Source: Serinus canaria (taxonomy: Eukaryota; Chordata; Aves; Passeriformes; Fringillidae). Taken from it: a stretch of DNA of 64,000 bases. A program made the translations under genes and the position numbers. The stretch is from the NCBI RefSeq assembly GCF_022539315.1, contig NC_066336.1:310001-374000 (forward strand), read 5' to 3'. The first letter of the stretch is position 1. Each line of letters opens with the position of its first letter. Positions 53,926 through 64,000 of the stretch are shown here, piece by piece. The notes below the pieces were generated by a model. It did not search any database. It saw only the letters and a program-made list of their open reading frames with translations, and was not told the DNA's origin.

Positions 53926-56900
53926 ACATTTTTGTAAATGAGTCTTCCAGGGTCTTTGAGTGCTTCCCATGGGGAGTGGCAATCACAATCCACTGCCTTG
54001 CCTCTCCCCACGCTGCCTCTCCACAGGAGCTCAAGAAATCTTAACATCCCATCAAAACCTAATTACATTCTGACACAGCAACCGGGGGCCTCAAGAGCTG
54101 GGGGGAGAGAGCAGCTGACATAATGGCTTTAAAATTGCATGGAACATGCAGAATATTTGGTACTGTGAAGTGCCAGTGGTTCACAGCAGCAGAGGGAGAA
54201 AGGAAAAAGGTAATGGGAAAGGAGTTAGAATGGGATTTGTACTGGAAACGCATTCCAAGCCCTGGGTCTGATCCTGTGCTTTGTTGTTGTTTTCAAACAT
54301 TGCAGGTCTTCTTGTGAAGGAGAAGTTCCCAACCTTCCCCTTCCTGGGTCTTGTTCCCTCCGTGGCATCAAGGCACCTGTGCAGCAAAAGGGTGGTTGTC
54401 TTCTGGCCCTTTTGGAACTCCCTGAGGTTCCGGTGAACAGAGACAATCCCTGTCCCATCTGCAGCCCAGGAGAGAGGGCAGAGCTGAGGGCACAGGGGAG
54501 AGAAGTCTGGGAGCAACTGGGCAAAGGATCCAGCCAGGGCTGCTCCCTGCAAAGCTGAAAATGGGAAAGGGCTGGAAGGGACTTCCTGGGAAGTGCTTGT
54601 GTGTGGTCATGCCCTGCCTGTGCCCTTCCAGGGCACCTGCTGCTGGCTGCTCATGGGGACAGGACACTGCTGAGACCAGGTGGAAACAGCCTGCAGCTGG
54701 AGCTGATGGAAACGCTCACCTGGAGAAGAGAAGGATCCAGGCAGACCTTAGACCCATTCCAGTGTCTAAAGTGCTCCAAAAGCTGGAGACAGATTTTGGA
54801 AAAGGGTCTGGAGGGATAGGACAAGGGGGAACTGGCTGTGGGGCAATGGGGCTGCAGTGCCCCCCTCCCCACCCCCATCCTGAGGAAGCTGCTCTTTCCC
54901 AAATTCCACTGACCAGCTGCCTCCACACCAATGTAATTCTTTCTTAAGATTATTGGCTGTGCTCAGGAGCATGGCAGGAGTGTTGTGGCTGACCAGGCAG
55001 CAAATTATCCGGAATTTCATTATCCAATAATTGATATGATGCCTATGTATTTTAGCAAGACACTTTCTTTAACAGAAGATGCCCTCTGTCCACTGACTAT
55101 TTACACTGCTGGGCTCCCAGGGGCCTCATGGGATGTCTCCCTTTTTAGTGACCTTCACAGAAGAGAGAAGAGTGATCTTTGTTTCCCTCGATTTTTGTCT
55201 TGAATTTTTTTCCCTTTTGCTTTTCAGTGATTTATTCCTCTGGATTTAAAGCAGTACAAGCTTAAAATTCCCTGTGTATATTGGTGGAAATCAGGATTCA
55301 CTCCCCAGGTGTGGCCAAAAGCTTCGGGGCAGCCCCAGGGAGATGCCAGGGTGGCTCTGTCCCTTGGGTTTGGTGGCCCCAGGGCAGCAGGGCAGAGCAT
55401 GGCACCAGCACATGGCTGTGAATTCCAGCCAGGAATGTCACACTCTTCAGCTCCTCCTGCAGAGGCCTTTGGAGATGCTGTCCCATGTCCTCAGGCATGG
55501 TGGCATTGCCCCTTTGCCACCTGTCCCTTGCTCCCTCATGGAACCAGATCAGTGCAAGGCACAGCAGGGACTCACCTGCCTTGTCCTGTGAGGAGGGTGG
55601 CACATGGCAGGTTCTGGTGAGGACAGAGGTGCTCCGGAGTGACCTGGATGTTGTCCCTAGGTCTCTGAAGCTCTCTGCCAGCCCGCTGGCCCCTTTTGCA
55701 GTTCTCTGTCCTCCTGTGGGGACAGGGACAGTGGCAGAGCGACCTGCTGGCTCCTCAGGATGCTGGAGACTGAGCCTCTTTGAGGTTTTTCCTGGGTGAG
55801 GAAAACAAAGGCTCATTAAATCCATCGAGGAGCTCTGGTGACATCAGTGATGTGACTCACAGAACCCAGGGAGAGCAGCACCCAGGAGGGCAGGTCGGTG
55901 CTTTGTGCTGCTGGGATGGGGCAGCAGGGAGGGGGCACCTGAAGCCTGTGTGGGTGTCTGGGGGTGGGAGCTGTGCCCTTTCCCCTCGGTGCTCTGCTCC
56001 CACCCACATGTCCCAGGACAAAGCCCTGCTGCGGGTGCAGGAGCTGCTGGGGGACCCCTGGCACTTCCCACCCCAGGGCTGGGAGCCCATCTTGACCCTG
56101 TGGTGTTGGCACTGTCACCACAGCAAGCTTGGGTCCATCTCCAGGTGCCCAAACTTCCCAGCTGTGGTGGAGCCTCTCCTCCTGGGCTCAGCAGGGACAA
56201 CACTCCAGCTCTGGGTGCTGGCAGTATCTCCTTCCCTCCCAGAGCAAAATGGCCATTCCAGGCTGGAGAGAACTTCTGGCCAGGAAAGGCTGTGGATTTA
56301 CAACCCTCAGGCCCCACGGTCAGTGTGACCCAAGCTCTCGGTGCCCTCTGTGCTGCCTGACCCACAGTGGGTCATTTATAGGCCAGAGTTAAACTTCTGC
56401 TGGTTTCCCAGCACAGAGGAACCAACTTTGCCCAAGCTTGCTTGGGAATGAATCAGCTGTCACCAACGGAGGGCAAAGCCTCTGTGGGGTGACAGCCAGG
56501 GCCAAGCTGTCCCCCCTCCCATCCTCCTCCTGAAGGCTTTGCAGAGCAGGATGAGTTGAGCATCACCATTTCCCAGTGCTCGAGGGCTCAGTGAAAGCCT
56601 CTCCTGGCGAGATAAGGATGCTCCAAAGCCCCACATCAGCCGTGCCATGCCAGCTGGCACAGGGCACGCTGAGGGCTGGCTGGGAGCAGTCCTGCCTGTC
56701 CCTCCCTGCCGAGCCTCCTCTCGTCCCAGAAGGACCCTCCAGTCCCCAGGAGGACCATGCCCTCGAGGGATGATTCATCCCAGCCCGGTTCACAGCAGGA
56801 TTCATCTCCCTGCTCTGAGCACTCACTTCCTTTTAATTAGAGCTGAGAGGAGCGAGGGTGTTCTGAGGGAAGGAGGAAGAGTGAGGTTTGACTCATGGTC

Positions 56901-57542
56901 TCTGTCTCACAGGAGGATGTGGGGGAGTCAGGGCTGGGGAGGTTTTTGTCCAGGTCTGGTCTGATCTCGTTTGCTGTTTTAGCCTGTTTGAAGGACACAA
57001 TGTCCTCTAGAGCCCAAATCAAAGGATGCTGCAGTGAGGTGTTGTGTTTCCTGGGCACTGACTGTGCCAGCACTGCTGCCCAGGGCTCAGGGCAGTGCCC
57101 ACACTGAGCCCCTCTGCCCTGTCCCCAGGGGTGCCCAGTGCTGGTCCCTGCCTGGTGTTTGCTGAGCACATAAAATATGAATTATGGCTCAGCCCACTCC
57201 TACTTTTCCAGTAGAGGGAACTGCACCCAGTAAAGGGGGAATGGGGATTTGGGGTGAGAAATAATTAGGGTCTGTATTCACTGGTCTCACAGGCTCAGTC
57301 ACTGGCTCTGCTCTGTGTCACTCTGCTCTGCTGCACCACTCACTGCTTTTAATTGCCATCAGCAAAAGGACAGGGTTCAACAAAAGCCTAAGTCCAGAAA
57401 CACATCCACCTACAGTTCTCTTGGGCAGCTGGAGAAGCCTTTGATGTCCCTGATGGACATCTGGCTGCCCTGGCTCCCAGTCTGGGGGCCACACTGTCAA
57501 ATCCTTTCTGTCCCCAGCATTTCCCAGCACACGGAGTGGCTG
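53926..57542. other. Intergenic, no gene seen
   Basis: 3.6 kb of unique sequence. No exon with family similarity, no RNA gene and no recognised repeat. Confidence 0.5.
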
Positions 57543-57650
57543 GGCAGGATGGTTTGGGCTGGAAGGGACAAATAAATGTTATTTATCCCAGCCCCCTGCA
57601 GTGAGAAGGATCATCTTGGACTAGATCAGCTTGTTGAAGGTCCATGGCAC
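57543..57650 (-). mobile_element. CR1 LINE 3'-end fragment
   Basis: 'gatggtttgggctggaaggg' followed by 'ccccctgcagtgagaaggat' and 'catcttggactagatcagct' fits an antisense CR1 end. Confidence 0.65.
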
Positions 57651-57991
57651 AGCCAGGAACTTGAACTTGAGTTTGGATTTCCCCAGACACCAGGCCAGGA
57701 GGATGATGGGCAGGAAAAGCTGCTTTGTAACAGAAATGAGACATCCTGGAGCACAGGGCTGCCCATCCTAACGAGAGTGAGACTGAGGCTGTGAACCCCT
57801 GGATGTGTCCTGATCTCTGCAGAACCTCAGGATGATCCCTTTGTGTGCTGTGGGTGGGCTCTGCCCCTGCAGCAGCGCAGCTGGAGCCGGCCCAGCCCTG
57901 ACTCCATGAACACATCTGTGGGATGGATGAACCCCGAGGTGTGAGGAGCTCCTGCACGGGAGGGAATGGGCTCCTCATTGCCCAGAGCATT

Positions 57992-58045
57992 CCTGCAGCT
58001 CCTGCAGCTCCTGCAGCTCCTGCAGCTCCTGCAGCTCCTGCAGCA
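57992..58045. repeat. 9-bp repeat CCTGCAGCT, 6 copies
   Basis: Six tandem nonamers, each containing CTGCAG. In frame it reads Pro-Ala-Ala or the minus-strand Ser-Cys-Arg. Confidence 0.96.
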
Positions 58046-58141
58046 CGGGCAGGAGGGGACGAGAGCACCCAAGGAGGATTTCAAGAGGTGAAGAGGAAAT
58101 CTTTGAGGATTTCAGCTTGTCCTAGGGTGACATTATGATGC

Positions 58142-59014
58142 TTGTATCCCCACCGATGTGTTCTGTTTATGCTGGATATTATGGTCTGTGCCTTCACGAC
58201 TGGCTCTGAAGGGAGAATGTTTTGGTTTGGTTTTGTTATCAGCTGCTCCCCCACGGCTGGCAGGACACACAGACAGGGCAGTACAGGGTGCAGCTCCTGC
58301 TTCTTGCTTTGCCCTTACTCTTGCTCCTGCTTTGCTCCTGCTTTTTGCTCCTGCTCATCAGTCAGTTTAGCTAAACAGTCTGAATTTTCCCTGGATTGTT
58401 TTTCCTTTCCCTTTTTTGGACCCACTCGAGCCTGCTCCAGACTGGGCCCTGGCAAACACCCAGAGTTGGCACCTTGTGGCTGCAGCAGCTGCCCCAGCGC
58501 CGGAGGGACTGATCACAGAGCCACCACCCCAGAGAGACTTTCTGACTTTGTCACCTTTGTCAGAGCGGTGACAGAGCGGTGTCACCTGGAATTGTTCATT
58601 CTGTGTGCTGGGGGTGCTGTGCCTGTTAAACAAACAGGTTCTGTCCTCTTCTCTCTGGGGAATCCTTCCCAAACTAAATGGGATCAGGGGCCGTGTGGGT
58701 TCGCTTTCTGGAGGGGCCCCTTTGCCCTAAACCAGGACACAGCTGCACTGGAAGCTCCTTCCTGCTTGCTTGGGTACTTTTCTGAGGCTCCATGGAAGCA
58801 GAACTGCTCTGCATTTGTGTTCCCTCGCCGGGAGATCCCTCTTGCTGTGGTGGGAGAGGGTTTGATGAGAGGGTTTTGGCAGCAAGGGAAGATCCTGATT
58901 TTTGCAGATTTTTTCAGAAATGAAGTTTATGAAATGTTGTCTTTCATTGGGAAATTAATCTGTAAACAGATAGGGGGTGACAGGAATTCAGCTAGATCCA
59001 GATGCAGGCTGTGA
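58142..59014 (+). other. Unexplained 290-codon open frame, probably not a gene
   Basis: Longest open frame in the window outside minisatellites and PTPRU exons. Its first third is Cys/Ser-rich low complexity; the remainder looks ordinary, with blocks such as GPCGFAFWRGPFALNQ and FPRREIPLAVVGEGL. I recognise no family. No partner frame, start context or splice site gives further support. Confidence 0.15.
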
Positions 59015-60632
59015 TGCGGGGAAAGCAGATGCTAAACCAAAGAAATGACCAAAGAAGTCAGCATCCTCACCAGGGCAGGACTGGAAACAGGGATATGAGG
59101 TTTGCACTTTGGCAATCAGAGGAGAATCAGACCTCCAGATTTTTAGGGGTTTTGTGGTCACAACAGTCTGGTTGGCCTGCTCAACACAGGCTGATTTCCA
59201 CTAGAGGGTGAAGAGGAGAACTGGAAGCAATTCCAAGCCATTCCCTCCCTCCAGCTTACACATTGCAAATTACTGGCAATCAGCACAGGAAAGTTTTGCA
59301 GCAGAATTGATGATATTCTGAGGCTTCAAAGGTGATTTGGAGAGAGCTGGAAATTGCTTATGATCTCATGATGTCAGGTGTCTCATTTATAATAAATAAA
59401 CAGAGGGAATGCACCCCAGACAATTGCTGTCAGGTACTGGGAGTCATCAGCCAAAGAGCTCCCTCGGAATTTGGTATTTCAGGTCATCTGGGTTTAACTT
59501 ATTGGAAACTGCAGGCAGATAAATATCAAGGACTTTCTGAGTCAGAGCTGTGGTATTCTGGAGACATTCAGTTGTTCACGCGGGGTTTGGGTCAGTGTGT
59601 AAATGAATAAATGAAGTGCAGAACCAAGCAAAAGCCAGCTGAAAAATTTCCCATGAAATTAAAAAGCAAACCTTGGGTTGTTTTCTTCTCCCTTCCCATG
59701 AATATCAGAGGCAGGGCTGCACTGGTGAGCCTGGCAGTGCATTCAGAGTTCCTGGGAAGGGCAGGGCTCATTTGCAGCAGATGAAATGGAGAAATCCCAC
59801 TTTGTCCCGTGGTCCTGCAGGCTGGAGATGAGACACGGTGGCAGAAATGCAGTTGGGGGTGCCAGTGTGACACCCAGCAATTTCCCACTGCATCCCAGCA
59901 GTTCCAGCCTCCTCCAGGTCACTTGTGAATACAATCTTCGCGGTGGAAAACCCGGTTTGCAGATCTCTGCTCGTGTAAGGAGAGGGCAAACGGGAGCATC
60001 CAGCCTCTCTGTGCTTGCTCTGGTCGGGATGGCTCAAACCTGGAGCCCAAACCCTGGTGCTGGAAGGCCCAGGGCCTCTGAACCCAGCTCCTGCTGGCTC
60101 CAGGGCCACTGTCGTCAGCATGACATCCTTGGCAGAGAATCTGCTCCCCAGAATTATTCCAAGCGATTGTTTAGTGAATAATTCTGAATAATGAAAATGT
60201 AGAGGGGAGGAATGGGGAAGTTGTTTGCTGTCGATTCACAAAAGAGGAGAAATGGAGGAATTTATCATGTCAATGATTTGCCTATGAATTATTCATTCAC
60301 TTCACACAATAAAATAAAAATCCCTTTCCCCCCAAGCACCCACCCCCCCCCCCACGCTGAGGCTGCTGGCTTTGTTCAGTGTGTTTTTGATGTGCTGTCG
60401 CTGGCTGTGCCCCCCACCAGCCCGTGTGTGTCACCACACATGGCACGAGTGACACTGTCCCACTGCTGAGGGGACATGTGGTTGTCCCCAGGGCCGAGAG
60501 GGGCACAGAGCAGCAGTGCTGAGCCAGGAAGGCTGCCAGAGGAGCCAGAAAGCCCTGGAGAGGCTGCTGTGTCCAGCCTGCTGCTGGTCTCCAGTAATGG
60601 CAGGAGACTGAGGCAGGAGGGACATCAGAGCC
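59015..60632. other. Intergenic, no gene seen
   Basis: AT-richer unique sequence, with a C-run at about 60343-60355. Confidence 0.5.
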
Positions 60633-61294
60633 GTGTGTCACTGTCCTGTGTCACTGTCATGTGTCACTGTCCCGTGTCACTATCCCGTGTCACTGTCTGG
60701 TGTCACTGTCCTGTGCTGCTGTCCCATGTCAGTGTCCTGTGTCACTGTCCTGTGTCGCTGTCCCGTGTCACTGTCCCGTGTCACTGTCCTGTGTTACTGT
60801 CCCATGTCACTGTCCTGTGTCGCTGTCCTGTGTCACTGTCCCCTGTCACTGTCCTGTGTCACTGTCCCGTGTCACTGTCCTGTGTCAGTGTCCTGTGTCA
60901 CTGTCCCCTGTCACTGTCCCGTGTCACTGTCCTGTGCTGCTGTCCCATGTCAGTGTCCTGTGTCACTGTCCTGTGTCGCTGTCCCGTGTCACTGTCCCAT
61001 GTCACTGTCCCATGTCACTGTCCCGTGTCACTGTCCTGTGTCACTGTCCTGTGTCAGTGTCGTGTCACTGTCCTGTGTCACTGTCCCATGTCACTGTCCC
61101 GTGTCACTGTCCTGTGTCACTGTCCCGTGTCACTGTCCCATGTCGCTGTCCCGTGTCAGTGTCCCGTGTCACTGTCCCGTGTCACTGTCCTGTGTTACTG
61201 TCCCATGTTGCTGTCCCCTGTCACTGTCCCTTGTCACTGTCCTGTGTCACTGTCCCGTGTCACTGTCCCTTGTCTCTGTCCCGTGTCAGTGTCC
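60633..61294. repeat. 13-bp minisatellite, about 51 copies
   Basis: Unit gtgtcactgtccY over 660 bp, with point variants (c/t at the thirteenth base, cagtg for cactg, cgctg for cactg) and one shortened unit near 61060. Because 13 is not a multiple of three, all three forward frames stay open and give the same 13-residue cycle. Confidence 0.97.
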
Positions 61295-61916
61295 CTGCCC
61301 TCCTCTGCACCCACGTGGCAGCAGGGGGGGAATGCTGTTGGAAAAGGGGTGCTGAGGGAGGCAGGGAGGAGAAACACGCTGCCATGGATGGCAGGAGGTG
61401 AAGGAGGGTGGGATGGGAAGGACAGAGCTTGGCCTTGGCTGCTGGCTCCGTGCTGGGCTTGTTGGAACAGGGGATCTCCATCCAAGCCTGGGGACAGGCA
61501 CCTTGGACCTCTGCTCTCTTGGAGAGGAGTTCCAGCACCAGCCCTGATCCACAGCAGTGCTCAGCTGGCCCTTGGCCGTGTCCCTCTGTTCCTCCTTGGA
61601 GCTGGGTGAGCTGAGAGCTTGCAGCACCCCAGACTGGAGTGGGGCAGTGAACTGGGAACAGGATAAATGGTCGTGAGGGGCATGAATCCATTTTTTTTAT
61701 ACACTACTACTCAAACTTTGATTCATTCAGCTAAAGGTGCTATTTAATACCCCATGTAAGTTACCAGTGTAAGAAATGTCCACATGAGGGCTTTCAGGGT
61801 GTTCACTAAATTGGTTTGAAGCCTCAAGTAGGAAGTGGTGCAATTTAGGGGAAAAGGCAATTTTCTTTCTTTCTCATTTTCTTAAAGTAATAGTGCTAAA
61901 ATGGAGCCAATCTCTT
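61295..61916. other. Intergenic, no gene seen
   Basis: Unique sequence between the minisatellite and a CR1 copy. Confidence 0.55.
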
Positions 61917-62475
61917 CTCAGTTTGGGCATCGTTGGACAGAGCTGAGCCCCTCTGGAGCCAGGCTGGGAGAGCTGGGGGTGCTGCCCTGGAGAGGAGAAG
62001 GCTCCAGGGAGAGCTGAGAGCCCCTGCAGGGCCTGAAGGGGCTCCAGGAGAGCTGCAGAGGGACTGGGGACAAGGATGGAGGGACAGGAGCCAGGGAATG
62101 GCTGCCAGTGCCAGAGGGCAGGGCTGGATGGGATCTTGGCAATTGGGAATTGTTCTCTGGCAGGGTGGGGAGGGGCTGGGCTGGAATTGCCAGAGCAGCT
62201 GGGGCTGCCCCTGGATCCCTGGCAGTGCCCAAGGCCAGGCTGGACACTGGGGCTGGGAGCACCTGGCACAGTGGGAGGGGTCCCTGGCACAGGGAGGGGT
62301 CCCTGGCACAGGGGGAGGGGTCCCTGGCACAGTGGAAGGGATCCCTGGCACAGGGGGAGGGGTCCCTGGCACAGTGGGAGGGGTCCCTGGCACAGGGGGA
62401 GGGGTCCCTGGCATGGCAGGGGTGGCACTGGATGAGGTTTAAGGTTCTTCCAATCCAAACTATTCTATGATCCCA
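61917..62475 (+). mobile_element. CR1 LINE fragment, longest copy in the window
   Basis: Sense CR1: 'ggctccaggagagctgcaga', 'gccagagggcagggctggat', 'cccctggatccctggcagtg' and the 3' end 'aattctatga'-like 'attctatgatccc'. It contains an expanded internal repeat at 62275-62412. Confidence 0.9.
62275..62412. repeat. Tandem repeat of about 19-22 bp inside a CR1 copy
   Basis: Seven copies of 'ggtccctggcacagggggag' with 'cacagtgggag' variants. The unit is a CR1 segment that is normally single-copy, so the array grew after insertion. Confidence 0.93.
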
Positions 62476-64000
62476 GGATTTGGGGTGATTGTGTATCATG
62501 GATTGGGTTCCCTGGGGGGAGTCTTGTGTCCCAGTGATGCACACAGGGTTCAGTAGGGAGAGGGGAGGATAAGGGATAAGAGTCTGAAGGAAGAGCTGAT
62601 TTTTCTGGAGTCTCCAGTCTCTCCCAGCCCTTTCCACAGCAGTCTGTGCATTCTTTTTATTGGCCCCATTAAAGGCAGTTGTCTGTGCAGGGATTGATTT
62701 CGGAGGAGCCCAGAGTTAATTCATCCCCCAAATGAAAGGCTCTGTGTACATAAACCAGCCTGTGTCTCTCCATGCCTCTGGACAGGTGAGCCTGAGTCTC
62801 TCAGCCCATTTCCTCTCGGCTCTGGAAGCCCTCACTAGGGCCATCCTTCTCCTGCATGGAGATTCAAGGATGAAACGACAGATGTCTTTCATTAAACATC
62901 TCCGGAAGGAGCTGTTCAGCAGCAATATGTATGCAGACACCACCAATATTTCATAAAGCCGTAATAGATGTTATCATAGATCCTCCATCCAATATTTATT
63001 GCACCATAATCACTGATCCATTGCACCAGGGCTCTCCCTCCACCTCCCCTGCCTGTCCCCACTCAGCCACGCTCCCAGGTACACGGGGCTGCAGTGAAGT
63101 GCAAACCTGGTGCCACAATAAATTCGAAGGAGTTTGAAGTTGTTTGTTACTTTAGGCACTTTCAGGCCTGACGATAATGAAACAAATCTGTTTTCAGGAG
63201 GCGTTTTTATGGAAGGGTTTCAAAGTGAGTTGGCTCAGTGTAAATCTCGGGCTTGAGGCCATTAGGAAGCATTTAAGCTGCAGAGGCAGCAGGGCTGTGT
63301 CTCCAAGTCTGGGGGTATTGGAAAGCTAAAGCCTAAAATTAGCAACATGGAAAATATGAATCCTTTTGGGAGTCTGGTGCTGGAAGGAGAGACCTGAGTG
63401 CAGCTGGAGCTGGACCCTTCCCTCCCTGTCCCCACCAGCATCTGAGTGAGTTCCTGAGCAACTGCTGCTGCCAGGGGAGCTCTGCAGGGAAGGAATTGGG
63501 CCTGGAAGGTTTACAGCTGGGATCTTCAAAGGAGCCCAATGGATGGAATTTTGCAGTTATGACGCTCAGGGGTCGGACCCCTGGGTGTGCCAATCCTTTG
63601 TGCCCTCCCAACCCAGCAGGCTCAGGCTCATCAGTCACCTCTGCCCTGGTTCTTACCTCGGCCAAACTTCTCAGAAGTATTTGGCTTCATGTCATAGGAC
63701 AATCCTGATGGATAAAGTGAAGCCATCCAAATTCAGCATGGTGCACATCAAATAAACGGGGTTTGTAATTGGTTTCCAAATGGAGTCTGAAAAGGAGATT
63801 CCAGGCAAAGAGCTTTTTTTCTCGTGGAGACCTGAAATGGCTGGTCTTGACCCCATCCTATTTAATGGCCCCAGGAAGGAGCCAGGGGGAGAAAAGAGAA
63901 GATGCTGTAAAATCTTCATGGATAAATGTTGGAGTGACACAAAGGAGGAAAAGGGGCTCTCACTGAGCCTTGGGTGGAGTAAAGATAGCATTTGATGTGG
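62476..64000. other. Intergenic, no gene seen; possible conserved noncoding DNA
   Basis: Repeat-free sequence. 62640-63010 is the most non-repetitive-looking block, with homeodomain-like ATTA/TAAT words. No exon supported. Confidence 0.4.

Noticed and set aside
60476..61609. Cys/His/Ser-rich 377-codon frame
   Set aside because: Translation of the 13-bp minisatellite; the same 13-residue cycle appears in all three forward frames.
61874..62637. Pro/Cys-rich minus-strand frames of 170-240 codons
   Set aside because: They lie on the antisense strand of a CR1 copy and its internal repeat.
1..64000. CRISPR array, operon or prokaryotic system
   Set aside because: Spliced vertebrate gene, CR1 retroposons and minisatellites; tandem repeats have no unique spacers.
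1..64000. tRNA, rRNA or microRNA genes
   Set aside because: I found no cloverleaf A/B-box pair, rRNA block or convincing hairpin by eye; a covariance-model scan would be decisive.

Overview
The window is vertebrate nuclear DNA, most likely from a bird and probably a songbird. It carries many 3'-truncated CR1 LINE fragments, the characteristic avian retroposon, and one LTR-like block that resembles passerine endogenous retroviral LTRs. Introns are short and GC-rich, and there are many GC-rich minisatellites, which fits an avian microchromosome. The species assignment is inference.

Positions 1 to about 41,115 hold one gene on the plus strand: PTPRU, a type R2B receptor tyrosine phosphatase. 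The window enters it in the second coding exon (by homology) and runs to the stop codon at 38433-38435 and through the 3' UTR. I place 31 coding segments, including two small in-frame exons of 30 and 18 nt that are candidates for alternative splicing. All splice phases agree, giving about 1,399 codons plus stop. The domain order is MAM, Ig, four FN3 repeats, a juxtamembrane stub with a basic cleavage-like site, one transmembrane helix, an intracellular juxtamembrane segment, PTP D1 and PTP D2. D1 carries the features that make PTPRU an unusual family member: WPE instead of WPD, Thr in the P-loop and no KNRY motif. This supports a pseudophosphatase that senses cell contact or redox state rather than a classical enzyme.

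From about 41.1 kb to 64 kb I find no convincing gene. This fits the gene-poor region downstream of PTPRU in other amniotes (from memory). The region is dominated by tandem repeats: an 18-copy 13-mer, a 26-copy minisatellite of about 36 bp, a CTCTGC/GGGCAG tract, a GGGACT tract, a 20-mer, an ATTT microsatellite, a 9-mer and a roughly 51-copy 13-mer. It also contains a recent 1.28 kb tandem duplication and further CR1 copies. The long open frames over the minisatellites are by-products of repeat composition.

I did not find a previously undescribed multi-gene system. The points most worth a second look are the two small in-frame exons, the conserved loss of catalytic motifs in D1, the near-identical 1.28 kb duplication, the minisatellite and G-quadruplex cluster downstream of the gene, and one unexplained 290-codon open frame at 58.1-59.0 kb.
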